This document shows positions 1 through 5,770 of a DNA stretch of 8,166 bases, piece after piece. The stretch lies in assembly GCA_022601215.1 (NCBI GenBank), contig JAHZIZ010000194.1, positions 1 to 8,166 of the forward strand, read 5' to 3'. Within the stretch, counting starts at the first letter, position 1. Every line of letters begins with the position of its first letter. The notes under the pieces were generated by a model, which searched no databases, had not been told where the DNA came from, and saw only the letters and a list, made by a program, of their open reading frames with translations. A program made the position numbers and the translations under genes. The stretch is from Bacteroidota bacterium. Lineage in GTDB: Bacteria > Bacteroidota > Bacteroidia > Flavobacteriales > Flavobacteriaceae.

Positions 1-744
1 AAGATCGAAATCGTTTATAAATTCAACGTTGACCGCTTCGCTATGTCCTCCAGCGGTTGGAATTCTCACGGCTGTAGCCGAAACGGAGAATGTTCGATCG
101 TTTAGAATTTTTTGTGGTTCACGTGCCAGTTTCATCTCTTCTTTGGTGTATCCATTTTCTTCAAAGACATCGCAATGGGGCAATGCATTTCTATGAATGG
201 GATAAGGATAGGCCATTTCACCACTTACGCCGGCCATTTCATTCTCCATTTGTCGAACGGCCTTTACTCCAGTTCCAGAAACCGATTGATAGGTAGCAAC
301 AACCACACGCCTCATTTGATATTTTTTATGTAATGGAGCTAAAGCCATCACCATTTGTATCGTAGAACAGTTTGGATTAGCGATTATTTTATCTTCTTTA
401 GTTAACTCGAAAGCATTTATTTCTGGGACCACCAACTTCTTTGTAGGATCCATACGCCAGGCGGATGAATTGTCAATTACTGTAGTACCCGCAACAGCAA
501 ATTTTGGCGCCCATTCTATCGATGTGGTTCCTCCTGCCGAGAAAATAGCAATATCGGGCTTCTCATCTATGGCGTCTTGCATACTTATAATAGGATAAGA
601 CTTCCCATCATAGGTCAAAAGTTTTCCAATCGATCTTTCTGATGCTACTAAAAGCAAATGTGTTATTGGGAAATTACGTTCGGCAAGAACTTTTAACATC
701 ACGGTACCTACCATTCCTGTGGCACCTACTACGGCTACTTTCAT
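1..744 (-). CDS. asd: Aspartate-semialdehyde dehydrogenase, C-terminus cut by window edge
   Basis: This cytosolic enzyme reduces aspartyl-4-phosphate to aspartate-4-semialdehyde with NADPH, the branch point to lysine/diaminopimelate, threonine and methionine. The 248 codons present begin MKVAVVGATGMVG, the family's N-terminal Rossmann nucleotide loop (residues 7-13 GATGMVG). The catalytic cysteine is Cys126 in NPNCST, and the substrate/catalytic segment R227-I-P-T-A-G-G-H234-S-E carries the conserved Arg and His. Bacterial Asd is usually about 330 residues, so roughly 80 C-terminal residues lie outside the window. The ATG at 744 places the Rossmann loop where it belongs, and nothing upstream extends the protein. 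The gene follows mscL on the same strand, but a terminator and a separate promoter lie between them, so it is probably its own transcription unit. Identification is firm; only the missing end is unknown. Confidence 0.97.
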   Translation of the reverse strand, partial: MKVAVVGATGMVGTVMLKVLAERNFPITHLLLVASERSIGKLLTYDGKSYPIISMQDAIDEKPDIAIFSAGGTTSIEWAPKFAVAGTTVIDNSSAWRMDPTKKLVVPEINAFELTKEDKIIANPNCSTIQMVMALAPLHKKYQMRRVVVATYQSVSGTGVKAVRQMENEMAGVSGEMAYPYPIHRNALPHCDVFEENGYTKEEMKLAREPQKILNDRTFSVSATAVRIPTAGGHSEAVNVEFINDFDL

Positions 745-764
745 ATTGTTAAGCGTTTAGACTT

Positions 765-797
765 CAAAAGTAGTACAATGCGATTATTTTTTTCAGA
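765..797 (-). promoter_or_regulatory. Predicted Bacteroidota-type promoter for asd
   Basis: Reading the minus strand, a perfect -7 box TACTTTTG (772-765) fits TAnnTTTG. It is preceded after 21 nt by TCTG (797-794), one mismatch from the TTTG -33 box. The -7 box ends 20 nt before the asd ATG, which gives a very short leader. It lies just downstream of the mscL terminator, as expected for a new transcription unit. Predicted from sequence only. Confidence 0.55.
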
Positions 798-806
798 ATA
801 AAATGC

Positions 807-843
807 AAAAAAAAGACCCTTCATTGCCAAGGCGATGAAGGGT
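807..843 (-). terminator. Intrinsic terminator after mscL
   Basis: On the minus strand a 12-pair stem (816-827 with 832-843, one G-U pair) closes a 4-nt loop and is followed by an uninterrupted run of eight U (814-807). It lies 36 bases past the mscL stop and before the asd promoter, so it most likely ends the tdk-alr-mscL transcript. Confidence 0.85.
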
Positions 844-861
844 TTAGTTAGAACATGTAGT

Positions 862-875
862 ATAGCGGTTGCTAT
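862..875 (-). other. Small hairpin between mscL stop and its terminator
   Basis: ATAGC (862-866) and GCTAT (871-875) are exact inverted repeats around a 4-nt loop, 4 bases past the mscL stop codon. It has no U-tract of its own, so it may simply be 3'-UTR structure. A 5-pair stem can arise by chance. Confidence 0.25.
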
Positions 876-879
876 CGCA

Positions 880-1284
880 TTATTTCTTTAAAGAATCTCT
901 GATTTCAGTTAATAAATCAATTTCAGACGGTCCTGGATCTGGAGCCGCTTCTTCTTTCTTCTTTTTAGATTTATTATATGCCTTAGACATCATAAACAAT
1001 ACAAATCCAACAATAATTAAATTGATGATCGTATTAATCCAAGCTCCAATTTTGATGGCACTTGCTGCTTTATATCCTTCTTCTCCTTCAACACCTACTG
1101 CTGGCGCTAATTCAATAACAATATCTTTAAAGTCGACACCGGCTGCAAAATGACCCACTACTGGCATGACAATGTCGTTAACAAAGCTGTTAACCACAAG
1201 GCCAACGGCTCCAGCGAGAATTACCGCAATGGCAAACTCAATGACATTACCGGTCATGATAAAATTCTTAAATTCTTTAAGCAT
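880..1284 (-). CDS. mscL: Large-conductance mechanosensitive channel MscL
   Basis: MscL forms a homopentameric inner-membrane pore that opens under membrane tension and releases solutes when external osmolarity suddenly drops. The 134-residue protein has the family layout: an amphipathic N-terminal helix (MLKEFKNFIMTGN, residues 1-13), a pore-lining first membrane helix (about 14-43, including VNDIVMP at 35-41), a periplasmic loop with acidic stretches (about 44-76), a second membrane helix (about 80-100), a basic cluster (KSKKKK, 105-110), and a C-terminal bundle helix ending LLTEIRDSLKK. Length and ends match the family. The first helix reads AVGLVV where many MscL proteins have a Lys near position 31, a variant I believe is usual in flavobacteria. 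It lies 66 bases downstream of alr on the same strand and is followed by a strong terminator, so it is probably the last gene of the tdk-alr-mscL unit. Confidence 0.97.
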   Translation of the reverse strand: MLKEFKNFIMTGNVIEFAIAVILAGAVGLVVNSFVNDIVMPVVGHFAAGVDFKDIVIELAPAVGVEGEEGYKAASAIKIGAWINTIINLIIVGFVLFMMSKAYNKSKKKKEEAAPDPGPSEIDLLTEIRDSLKK

Positions 1285-1314
1285 AATTTGATTGGTTTAT
1301 GAGTTAATAAGTAC

Positions 1315-1346
1315 CCAATTTAGTTAAATAAGCCGATTTTAACAAA
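1315..1346 (-). promoter_or_regulatory. Possible internal promoter for mscL
   Basis: On the minus strand TTTG (1346-1343) is followed after 20 nt by TAAATTGG (1322-1315), one mismatch from TAnnTTTG. It lies in the 66-base gap between alr and mscL, 30 nt ahead of the mscL ATG. It could let mscL be expressed apart from tdk-alr. AT-rich gaps produce such near matches by chance, so confidence is low. Confidence 0.3.
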
Positions 1347-1350
1347 AGAT

Positions 1351-2475
1351 TTATGTTGTAGAGAGTGGTTTTCGAAGAATGACACGCTTCACTCGTTGAG
1401 AGATCGCAGTGAGTAGTTCATAGGAGATGCTTCCCATGTTAGAAGCCAGCTCACTTGCCGATTGTTCATCTCCAATAACAACGACTTCATCCCCTTCTTT
1501 ACACTCAATTCCCGTGATATTTACCATCAACATATCCATACAAACGTTCCCAATAATTGGGGCTTTCTTTCCATTAATAAGGACCGCTCCTGTACCATTG
1601 CCGAGTTGGCGAGAAATACCATCAGCATGACCTATAGGCAATGTAGCTGTTTTTTCGTGTCCCTGAGATTGGTACGCGCGATTATATCCTACGGTTTCTC
1701 CAGGTTCAATGGTATGAATTTGAGAAATCACAGTCTTTAGCTTCGCTACGGGTTTTAATTGTTTGTCTTCTTCTTCCGAATTCCCGTAGCCGTATAATCC
1801 AATTCCCATGCGTACCAAATCAAAGTTTGCTTCAGGATAGTGTATCACAGCCGAAGTGTTACTCTGATGCATAAACGGAGTATAGTCTAATTTGCTTTTT
1901 ATGTCTTTCGCAATACTTTTGAAATCGGCTATCTGTTTTTCAGTAAACTGTTTTTCTTTTAAGTCATCACTGGCAGCTAAATGAGAGAATAGCGAACAAA
2001 CCAAAATGGACTCGGTTTCTTGCAGCTGTTGAACTATCCAGTCGATATCATTTTCCCAAAATCCTAGTCTATTTAGACCTGTATTGAATTTAAGGTGCAC
2101 AGGATAGTTTTGCTGTGCCTTCTTTTCGGCAGTATGAATGAATTCTCTCAAAATTCTTGGACTGTATAACGCAGGCTCCAGACAACGTTCAATTAGTGTT
2201 TCAAAATGAATGGGTTGTGGGTGCAAAACCAAAATAGGTAGCGTAATTCCCGCATCGCGAAGTGCAACTCCCTCTTGAACATATGCTACCGCAAAATAGT
2301 CGACACCTAAGTTGACCAACTCTTTTGCAATTTCATTGGCTTCACTCCCATAGCCAAATGCTTTTACCACCCCCATCACTTTAGTATTTGGGGATAGTTT
2401 TGAAGTAAGGTAATGGTAATTGTGCGCTAAAGCATCCAGATTAATTTCAAGAATAGTTTCTCGAGTAGGGCTCAT
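1351..2475 (-). CDS. alr: Alanine racemase, PLP-dependent, stand-alone form
   Basis: The enzyme interconverts L- and D-alanine in the cytosol and so supplies D-Ala for peptidoglycan. The 374 residues cover the N-terminal PLP barrel and the C-terminal beta domain. Visible sites are the PLP Schiff-base lysine K38 (VVKAFGYG), K129 and R136 in LKFNTGLNRLGF (the carbamylated-lysine and PLP-phenolate-arginine positions of the Geobacillus enzyme), R222 in VRMGIGLYG (facing the pyridine nitrogen), the second catalytic base Y264 in TVGYNRAY, and C312-M313-D314 in the substrate-entry motif. The motif after K38 differs from the classical KANAYGHG, but the catalytic residues are all present. In many Bacteroidota Alr is fused to MurF; here it stands alone. 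The start is the ATG 12 bases behind the tdk stop, so the two genes are almost certainly cotranscribed. Confidence 0.96.
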   Translation of the reverse strand: MSPTRETILEINLDALAHNYHYLTSKLSPNTKVMGVVKAFGYGSEANEIAKELVNLGVDYFAVAYVQEGVALRDAGITLPILVLHPQPIHFETLIERCLEPALYSPRILREFIHTAEKKAQQNYPVHLKFNTGLNRLGFWENDIDWIVQQLQETESILVCSLFSHLAASDDLKEKQFTEKQIADFKSIAKDIKSKLDYTPFMHQSNTSAVIHYPEANFDLVRMGIGLYGYGNSEEEDKQLKPVAKLKTVISQIHTIEPGETVGYNRAYQSQGHEKTATLPIGHADGISRQLGNGTGAVLINGKKAPIIGNVCMDMLMVNITGIECKEGDEVVVIGDEQSASELASNMGSISYELLTAISQRVKRVILRKPLSTT

Positions 2476-2487
2476 ATAAGGCAGTTG

Positions 2488-3129
2488 TTATTGTGCTTTC
2501 TTTTTTTGCGAGATTTGCTCGGCTTCGGTTACATCCATTTTCCGTACCTTTTCCCTTAACTGAGCCTTGTAGAAGGCTGCTCTGCTTAAGGGTTCATAAT
2601 CTTCTGTTTCTCCTAGCAAAACCAAATCATCACTTTGCGCTTTTCGATAGCTGTAATTAGCGAGGTTTCCAGTTCGAGTGCAGACAGCATGTACTTTGGT
2701 GACATATTCGGCCGTGGCCATAAGGGCAGGCATCGGACCAAATGGATTCCCTTTGTAATCCATGTCTAACCCTGCAACAATAACACGCATACCACGATTG
2801 GCAAGATCATTACAAATCTTCACAATTTCATCATCGAAAAACTGAGCTTCATCAATTCCTATAACATCACAACCATCGGCTAAGATAGGAATGTTTGCAG
2901 CTGCCGGTACTGGAGTAGATAAAATTTCATTGCTATCATGAGAAACTACTTTGTCTTCGTCATAGCGAATGTCTACTGCGGGTTTAAATATTTCGACTTT
3001 TTGACGAGCAAATTGAGCCCGTTTTAAACGGCGTATTAGTTCTTCGGTTTTTCCTGAAAACATGGAGCCACAAATCACTTCAATCCATCCAAATTGCTCT
3101 TTTTGATTTACTGTATTTTCAAGAAACAT
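2488..3129 (-). CDS. tdk: Thymidine kinase, type II, lacking most zinc ligands
   Basis: It phosphorylates thymidine (or deoxyuridine) with ATP to the monophosphate, in cytosolic pyrimidine salvage. The 213-residue sequence shows the P-loop GSMFSGKT (21-28), the D93-E94-A-Q-F-F motif with the catalytic glutamate E94, and the lasso segment [14 protein letters not shown] (121-134) that closes over the nucleoside. Type II kinases normally bind structural zinc with two Cys pairs. Here only C150 of the first pair is left (CTRT, where CxxC is expected), and the second site reads [10 protein letters not shown], with Ser at a cysteine position. I recognise this as the usual flavobacterial form rather than damage. 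The C-terminus is charged and lysine-rich (REKVRKM to KKKAQ). It is the first gene of the leftward tdk-alr-mscL group and is divergent from the gene at 3230. Confidence 0.96.
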   Translation of the reverse strand: MFLENTVNQKEQFGWIEVICGSMFSGKTEELIRRLKRAQFARQKVEIFKPAVDIRYDEDKVVSHDSNEILSTPVPAAANIPILADGCDVIGIDEAQFFDDEIVKICNDLANRGMRVIVAGLDMDYKGNPFGPMPALMATAEYVTKVHAVCTRTGNLANYSYRKAQSDDLVLLGETEDYEPLSRAAFYKAQLREKVRKMDVTEAEQISQKKKAQ

Positions 3130-3157
3130 AACTAAGGTTCAGAATAAAAAGGAATTC

Positions 3158-3189
3158 TTTGACGTTTAGACAAAGGATGCGTAAATTTA
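3158..3189 (+). promoter_or_regulatory. Predicted promoter of the rightward group at 3230
   Basis: TTTG (3158-3161) is followed after exactly 20 nt by TAAATTTA (3182-3189), matching TAnnTTTG except for its last base. It lies in the 100-base divergent gap, 40 nt ahead of the ATG at 3230. No Shine-Dalgarno sequence is seen before the start. Confidence 0.5.
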
Positions 3190-3229
3190 ACAAAACAAAA
3201 AATAGGAAGGCACTTTAATTGTAAAAGTT

Positions 3230-4018
3230 ATGAAGAAGAAATTGCGATCACAGATAAAAAGTCTTGCTGAGCAAATCCTAACAGAGGATGCTACTAACAA
3301 CACTCGTAAGATGAAAGAGACGGCTCGCAAATTGTACGAGAAACTGTCAGTTTTAGAGTATTTGGAAGTACAATTGTTAGGAGAAGGTGAAGATGAAATA
3401 GAATCCCTAGATTCAAAGAGTTACCGGGAAAATAATTGGTTTAAAGAACCTGAGCCAGTTCCGCAGCCCGATCACAAAGATGAGATCATGGAACCTGTCA
3501 TTGAGAAGATCAAAGACATTGTTGCCCAAATGCCAGAAGAAAGTAATAAAGTAGATGCTTTGTTAGAAGAAGTCCTGCCAAAAAAAGCATTCAATAAAAA
3601 CGATTTAGAAGACTTTGCATCTAATTTTAAAGAAATGCCTGTTTTTGAGCGCAAAGATGAAACACTAATTGCGAAAGAGTTCAAAGAAATGATTGATGCT
3701 CCAGTAAGCCAAACGGAAGCTCCTAAAGAAGAGGAGAAAAACACGAATAATACAATTAATAGGCCTAAATCAATTAATGATGCGATTGCAAAAGGTTTGA
3801 ATATTGGTCTTAATGATCGATTGGCTTTTATAAAACATCTTTTCGATGGTAAAACCGAAGACTATTCTCGCGTACTATCTCAGGTTACGACCTTTGCTAG
3901 TTTTGAAGAGGCAGAAACTTTTATAAAGGGGAAAGTAAAACCAGATTATAATTATTGGCTTCATAAGGATGATGTGTCCAAGCGTTTTATGAAAATCATA
4001 GAAAATAGCTTCAACTAA
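3230..4018 (+). CDS. Conserved flavobacterial protein of unknown function
   Basis: I do not recognise a function. The 262-residue protein has no signal peptide or membrane segment and is probably cytosolic. Three parts are visible: a basic then helical N-terminal segment (about 1-50, with heptad-like hydrophobics and many Lys/Glu); a long, charged, low-complexity middle (about 51-180), acidic in places (GEGEDEIESLD at 51-61) with PEPVPQP and KEEEK stretches; and a compact C-terminal domain (about 181-262) containing LNDRLAFIKHLF (194-205), SFEEAETFI (224-232), DYNYW (239-243) and a closing helix KRFMKIIENSF. The C-terminal block resembles one I have seen at the ends of Bacteroidota hypothetical proteins, which suggests a conserved small domain on a disordered linker. 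It heads a rightward group and is 11 bases from the next gene, so they are probably cotranscribed. The ATG is the first one after a good promoter. Confidence 0.85.
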   Translation: MKKKLRSQIKSLAEQILTEDATNNTRKMKETARKLYEKLSVLEYLEVQLLGEGEDEIESLDSKSYRENNWFKEPEPVPQPDHKDEIMEPVIEKIKDIVAQMPEESNKVDALLEEVLPKKAFNKNDLEDFASNFKEMPVFERKDETLIAKEFKEMIDAPVSQTEAPKEEEKNTNNTINRPKSINDAIAKGLNIGLNDRLAFIKHLFDGKTEDYSRVLSQVTTFASFEEAETFIKGKVKPDYNYWLHKDDVSKRFMKIIENSFN

Positions 4019-4029
4019 ACGAGCATCAG

Positions 4030-4386
4030 ATGAAGGTTCAAAAAATTATTTATTGGATAGCCACTGTCCTTATTTGTGGGATCATGCTATATTCTGCGAG
4101 CATGTATTTTACCAAGACGGAAATGGTAAGAGGGTTCTATGAGTATTTGGGGTATCCAACTTATTTGGTGATTCCGCTGGCTACAGCCAAAGTACTTGGA
4201 GTGATTATGATATTTTGGCGCAAAAGCAAATGGCTCACCGAATGGGCCTACGCTGGATTCTTTTTCGATTTGGTACTCGCCTTTACCGCCCATTACAAAG
4301 CGGGAGATGATGTTACTCTAACACTAATTGCTATGGTTGGTTTGTTGCTCTCTTATTTCTTCGGAAAAGAGGTGCGCTATTCCTAA
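4030..4386 (+). CDS. DoxX-like small integral membrane protein
   Basis: The 118-residue protein has four predicted membrane helices (about 6-27, 43-63, 70-90 and 95-111) and fits the DoxX-like family: YSASMYF ending the first helix, GYPTYLVIPLATAKVLG around the second, KWLTEWAYAGFFFDLVLAFTAH leading into and through the third, and a short C-terminal tail. The biochemical role of these small DoxX-like proteins is largely unknown; relatives have been linked to quinone- or thiosulfate-related membrane redox and to stress resistance, but nothing here shows which. It starts 11 bases after the upstream hypothetical gene, so the two are probably in one operon. The stop at 4384 is followed in frame by a further open stretch coding for an acidic tail, annotated separately. 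The next gene, rsmI, has its own apparent promoter. Confidence 0.88.
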   Translation: MKVQKIIYWIATVLICGIMLYSASMYFTKTEMVRGFYEYLGYPTYLVIPLATAKVLGVIMIFWRKSKWLTEWAYAGFFFDLVLAFTAHYKAGDDVTLTLIAMVGLLLSYFFGKEVRYS

Positions 4387-4440
4387 GCTGATCTTGAAAA
4401 TGAAGCAGAAGTTGAAACTGAAAATAAGGCAAAGCCGTAA
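4387..4440 (+). other. In-frame acidic codons behind the DoxX-like stop
   Basis: Directly after the TAA at 4384-4386 the same frame stays open for 17 codons, reading ADLENEAEVETENKAKP, and closes at TAA 4438-4440. The stretch is rich in Glu and looks like the charged tail of a membrane protein. It could be a former C-terminus separated by a new stop codon, a rare readthrough product, or chance in an A-rich leader. The stretch overlaps the -33 region of the rsmI promoter, and its closing TAA is the first three bases of the -7 box. Confidence 0.35.
4394..4422 (+). repeat. Imperfect direct repeat upstream of rsmI
   Basis: TTGAAAATGAA (4394-4404) and TTGAAACTGAA (4412-4422) match at 10 of 11 bases with an 18-nt period. 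The second copy contains the TTG proposed as the rsmI -33 element. It could be a regulator site, or just a by-product of repeated Glu codons in the acidic stretch. Confidence 0.35.
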
Positions 4441-4445
4441 CTTTG
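4412..4445 (+). promoter_or_regulatory. Predicted promoter of rsmI
   Basis: A perfect -7 box TAACTTTG (4438-4445) is preceded after 23 nt by TTG (4412-4414), at the upper end of the 17-23 nt spacing I recall for Flavobacterium. Transcription would begin near 4450-4453, leaving about 27 nt before the GTG at 4479. The TTG codon at 4443 would lie inside the promoter, which argues against it as the start of rsmI on this transcript. Confidence 0.5.
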
Positions 4446-4478
4446 TGTTTCATTACTCGTAATTCTAAAATAAGTATT

Positions 4479-5150
4479 GTGTCCAAACTGTATCTCGTAC
4501 CCACCCCTATTGGCAATCTCAAAGACATGACCTTTCGTGCTGTGGAGGTCCTGGAAGCGGCCGACTTAATTCTAGCGGAAGACACCCGAACCAGTGGCAA
4601 ATTACTCAAGCATTTTGAGATTTCGACACCCATGCAATCTCATCATATGCATAATGAGCATAAAACTACCGAAGGAATGGTTAACCGTATTAAAAGTGGT
4701 GAGACGATTGCTTTAATTAGTGATGCCGGTACTCCTGCTATTAGTGACCCTGGATTTTTGTTAACTCGAGCCTGCGTTGAAGCAGGGCTCGAAGTAGATT
4801 GCTTACCAGGAGCGACAGCCTTTGTTCCGGCTTTAGTGAACAGTGGGTTGCCTAACGATAAGTTTGTGTTTGAAGGGTTTTTGCCCGTTAAAAAAGGGAG
4901 GCAAACAAGATTGCTACTATTGGCAGATGAGACTCGAACGATGATTTTTTATGAATCGCCTCATAAGCTCCTAAAGACATTGGGTCATTTTAAAGAATAT
5001 TTTGGAGAAGACCGGGCAGTTTCAGTATCTAGGGAAATTACAAAACTACACGAAGAGACCGTGAGGGGTAGTGTTTCAGAAGTGCTTTCCCATTTTGAAG
5101 CAAAGCCGCCAAAAGGAGAGATAGTGATTATCGTGGGAGGGAAGAAATGA
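4479..5150 (+). CDS. rsmI: 16S rRNA (cytidine(1402)-2'-O)-methyltransferase RsmI
   Basis: RsmI uses S-adenosylmethionine to methylate the 2'-OH of C1402 in the 16S rRNA decoding centre; in E. coli it acts together with RsmH at the same nucleotide. Translated from GTG 4479 the protein is 223 residues and shows all family blocks: LVPTPIGNL (6-14), AEDTRTSGKLL (33-43), SDAGTPAISDPG (81-92), LPGATA (109-114), FEGFLP (131-136), YESPHK (158-163), SREITK (184-189) and KGEIVIIVGG (212-221). It is shorter than the roughly 286-residue E. coli enzyme because it lacks the C-terminal extension, which I take to be usual for Bacteroidota. I chose GTG because SKLYLVPTPIGNL then follows at the family's usual N-terminus; no in-frame ATG exists back to the TAA at 4425, and the alternative TTG at 4443 lies in the promoter. 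Its stop overlaps the next gene (ATGA). Confidence 0.95.
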   Translation: MSKLYLVPTPIGNLKDMTFRAVEVLEAADLILAEDTRTSGKLLKHFEISTPMQSHHMHNEHKTTEGMVNRIKSGETIALISDAGTPAISDPGFLLTRACVEAGLEVDCLPGATAFVPALVNSGLPNDKFVFEGFLPVKKGRQTRLLLLADETRTMIFYESPHKLLKTLGHFKEYFGEDRAVSVSREITKLHEETVRGSVSEVLSHFEAKPPKGEIVIIVGGKK

Positions 5151-5716
5151 AACAGCTCCTTTCAGAAATACAACAATGTACTATTTGTTCAACACATCTT
5201 GATCTAGGACCTCGCCCTGTAGTTACGGGACATCCTAATTCTAAAATTATTATAATTGGACAAGCACCTGGAACCAAGGTGCATGCCTCGGGTATTCCCT
5301 GGGACGATGCTAGTGGCAAAGAGCTAAGAAGATGGTTAGATATAAGTGTTGATGCTTTTTACAATACCGAAAACATTGCGATAGTGCCTATGGGGTTTTG
5401 TTATCCTGGGAAGGGGAAAAGCGGGGATCTGCCACCTCGCCCAGAATGTGCTCCACAATGGCACGAAGCATTTCTAGGTCAAATGCCTAAAGTGGAACTG
5501 GTTTTGCTTATAGGGATGTATGCTCAAAAATATTATTTGCGAAAACAAGCTAAAAGGACCCTTACCGAGACGGTTAAGAATTACGAGGAATACCTACCAA
5601 AGTTTTTACCACTGCCACACCCTTCTCCTCGAAATAGGCATTGGTTAACTAAGAACCCTTGGTTTGAGGAGGAAGTCATTCCACAATTGCGAAGTGTCAC
5701 ACAAAAATTTATATAA
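5147..5716 (+). CDS. Uracil-DNA glycosylase superfamily protein with probable Fe-S cluster
   Basis: The 189-residue protein belongs to the uracil-DNA glycosylase superfamily. Motif 1 reads GQAPG (38-42) within KIIIIGQAPGTKVHASGIPW, and motif 2 is LPHPSPRN (156-163). Four cysteines, C11-x2-C14, C85 (MGFCYPG) and C101 (RPECAP), have the number and spacing of the [4Fe-4S] ligands of family 4/5 enzymes. Such enzymes remove uracil or other deaminated bases from DNA. This clade, with GDLPPRPEC (93-101) and NPWFEEEV (170-177), is distinct from the well-studied thermophile UDGs, so its exact substrate and even its activity are inferred. The ATG overlaps the rsmI stop by 4 bases (ATGA), which suggests translational coupling to rsmI. 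Transcription ends at the hairpin directly after its stop. Confidence 0.88.
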   Translation: MKQLLSEIQQCTICSTHLDLGPRPVVTGHPNSKIIIIGQAPGTKVHASGIPWDDASGKELRRWLDISVDAFYNTENIAIVPMGFCYPGKGKSGDLPPRPECAPQWHEAFLGQMPKVELVLLIGMYAQKYYLRKQAKRTLTETVKNYEEYLPKFLPLPHPSPRNRHWLTKNPWFEEEVIPQLRSVTQKFI

Positions 5717-5749
5717 AAAAAGCCCTCATTTCTATGAGGGCTTTTTTTT
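5715..5749. terminator. Bidirectional intrinsic terminator
   Basis: A perfect 9-pair stem (5721-5729 with 5734-5742) closes a 4-nt loop. It is flanked by A's on the left (5715-5721) and eight T's on the right (5742-5749), so RNA from either strand ends in a U-tract. It sits between the stop of the glycosylase-like gene and the stop of the converging gene at 5771. Confidence 0.9.
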
Positions 5750-5770
5750 CAATTCTAGTAAATCAAGAAA

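Noticed and set aside
90..333. Two overlapping open frames on the plus strand of about 70 residues
   Set aside because: They are antisense to the well-conserved asd coding sequence, have no family resemblance and no promoter; they are shadows.
3130..3229. A tdk promoter on the minus strand of the divergent gap
   Set aside because: TTTG occurs at 3174-3171, but no acceptable TAnnTTTG box follows at 17-23 nt; the best candidate misses three positions. tdk must have a promoter, but I cannot place it.
4443..4478. TTG 4443 as the start of rsmI
   Set aside because: The codon lies within the TAACTTTG promoter box, and the family N-terminus begins at GTG 4479.
4331..4633. A 100-residue minus-strand frame across the DoxX-like/rsmI junction
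   Set aside because: It is antisense to two real genes and their promoter, and its composition is not protein-like.
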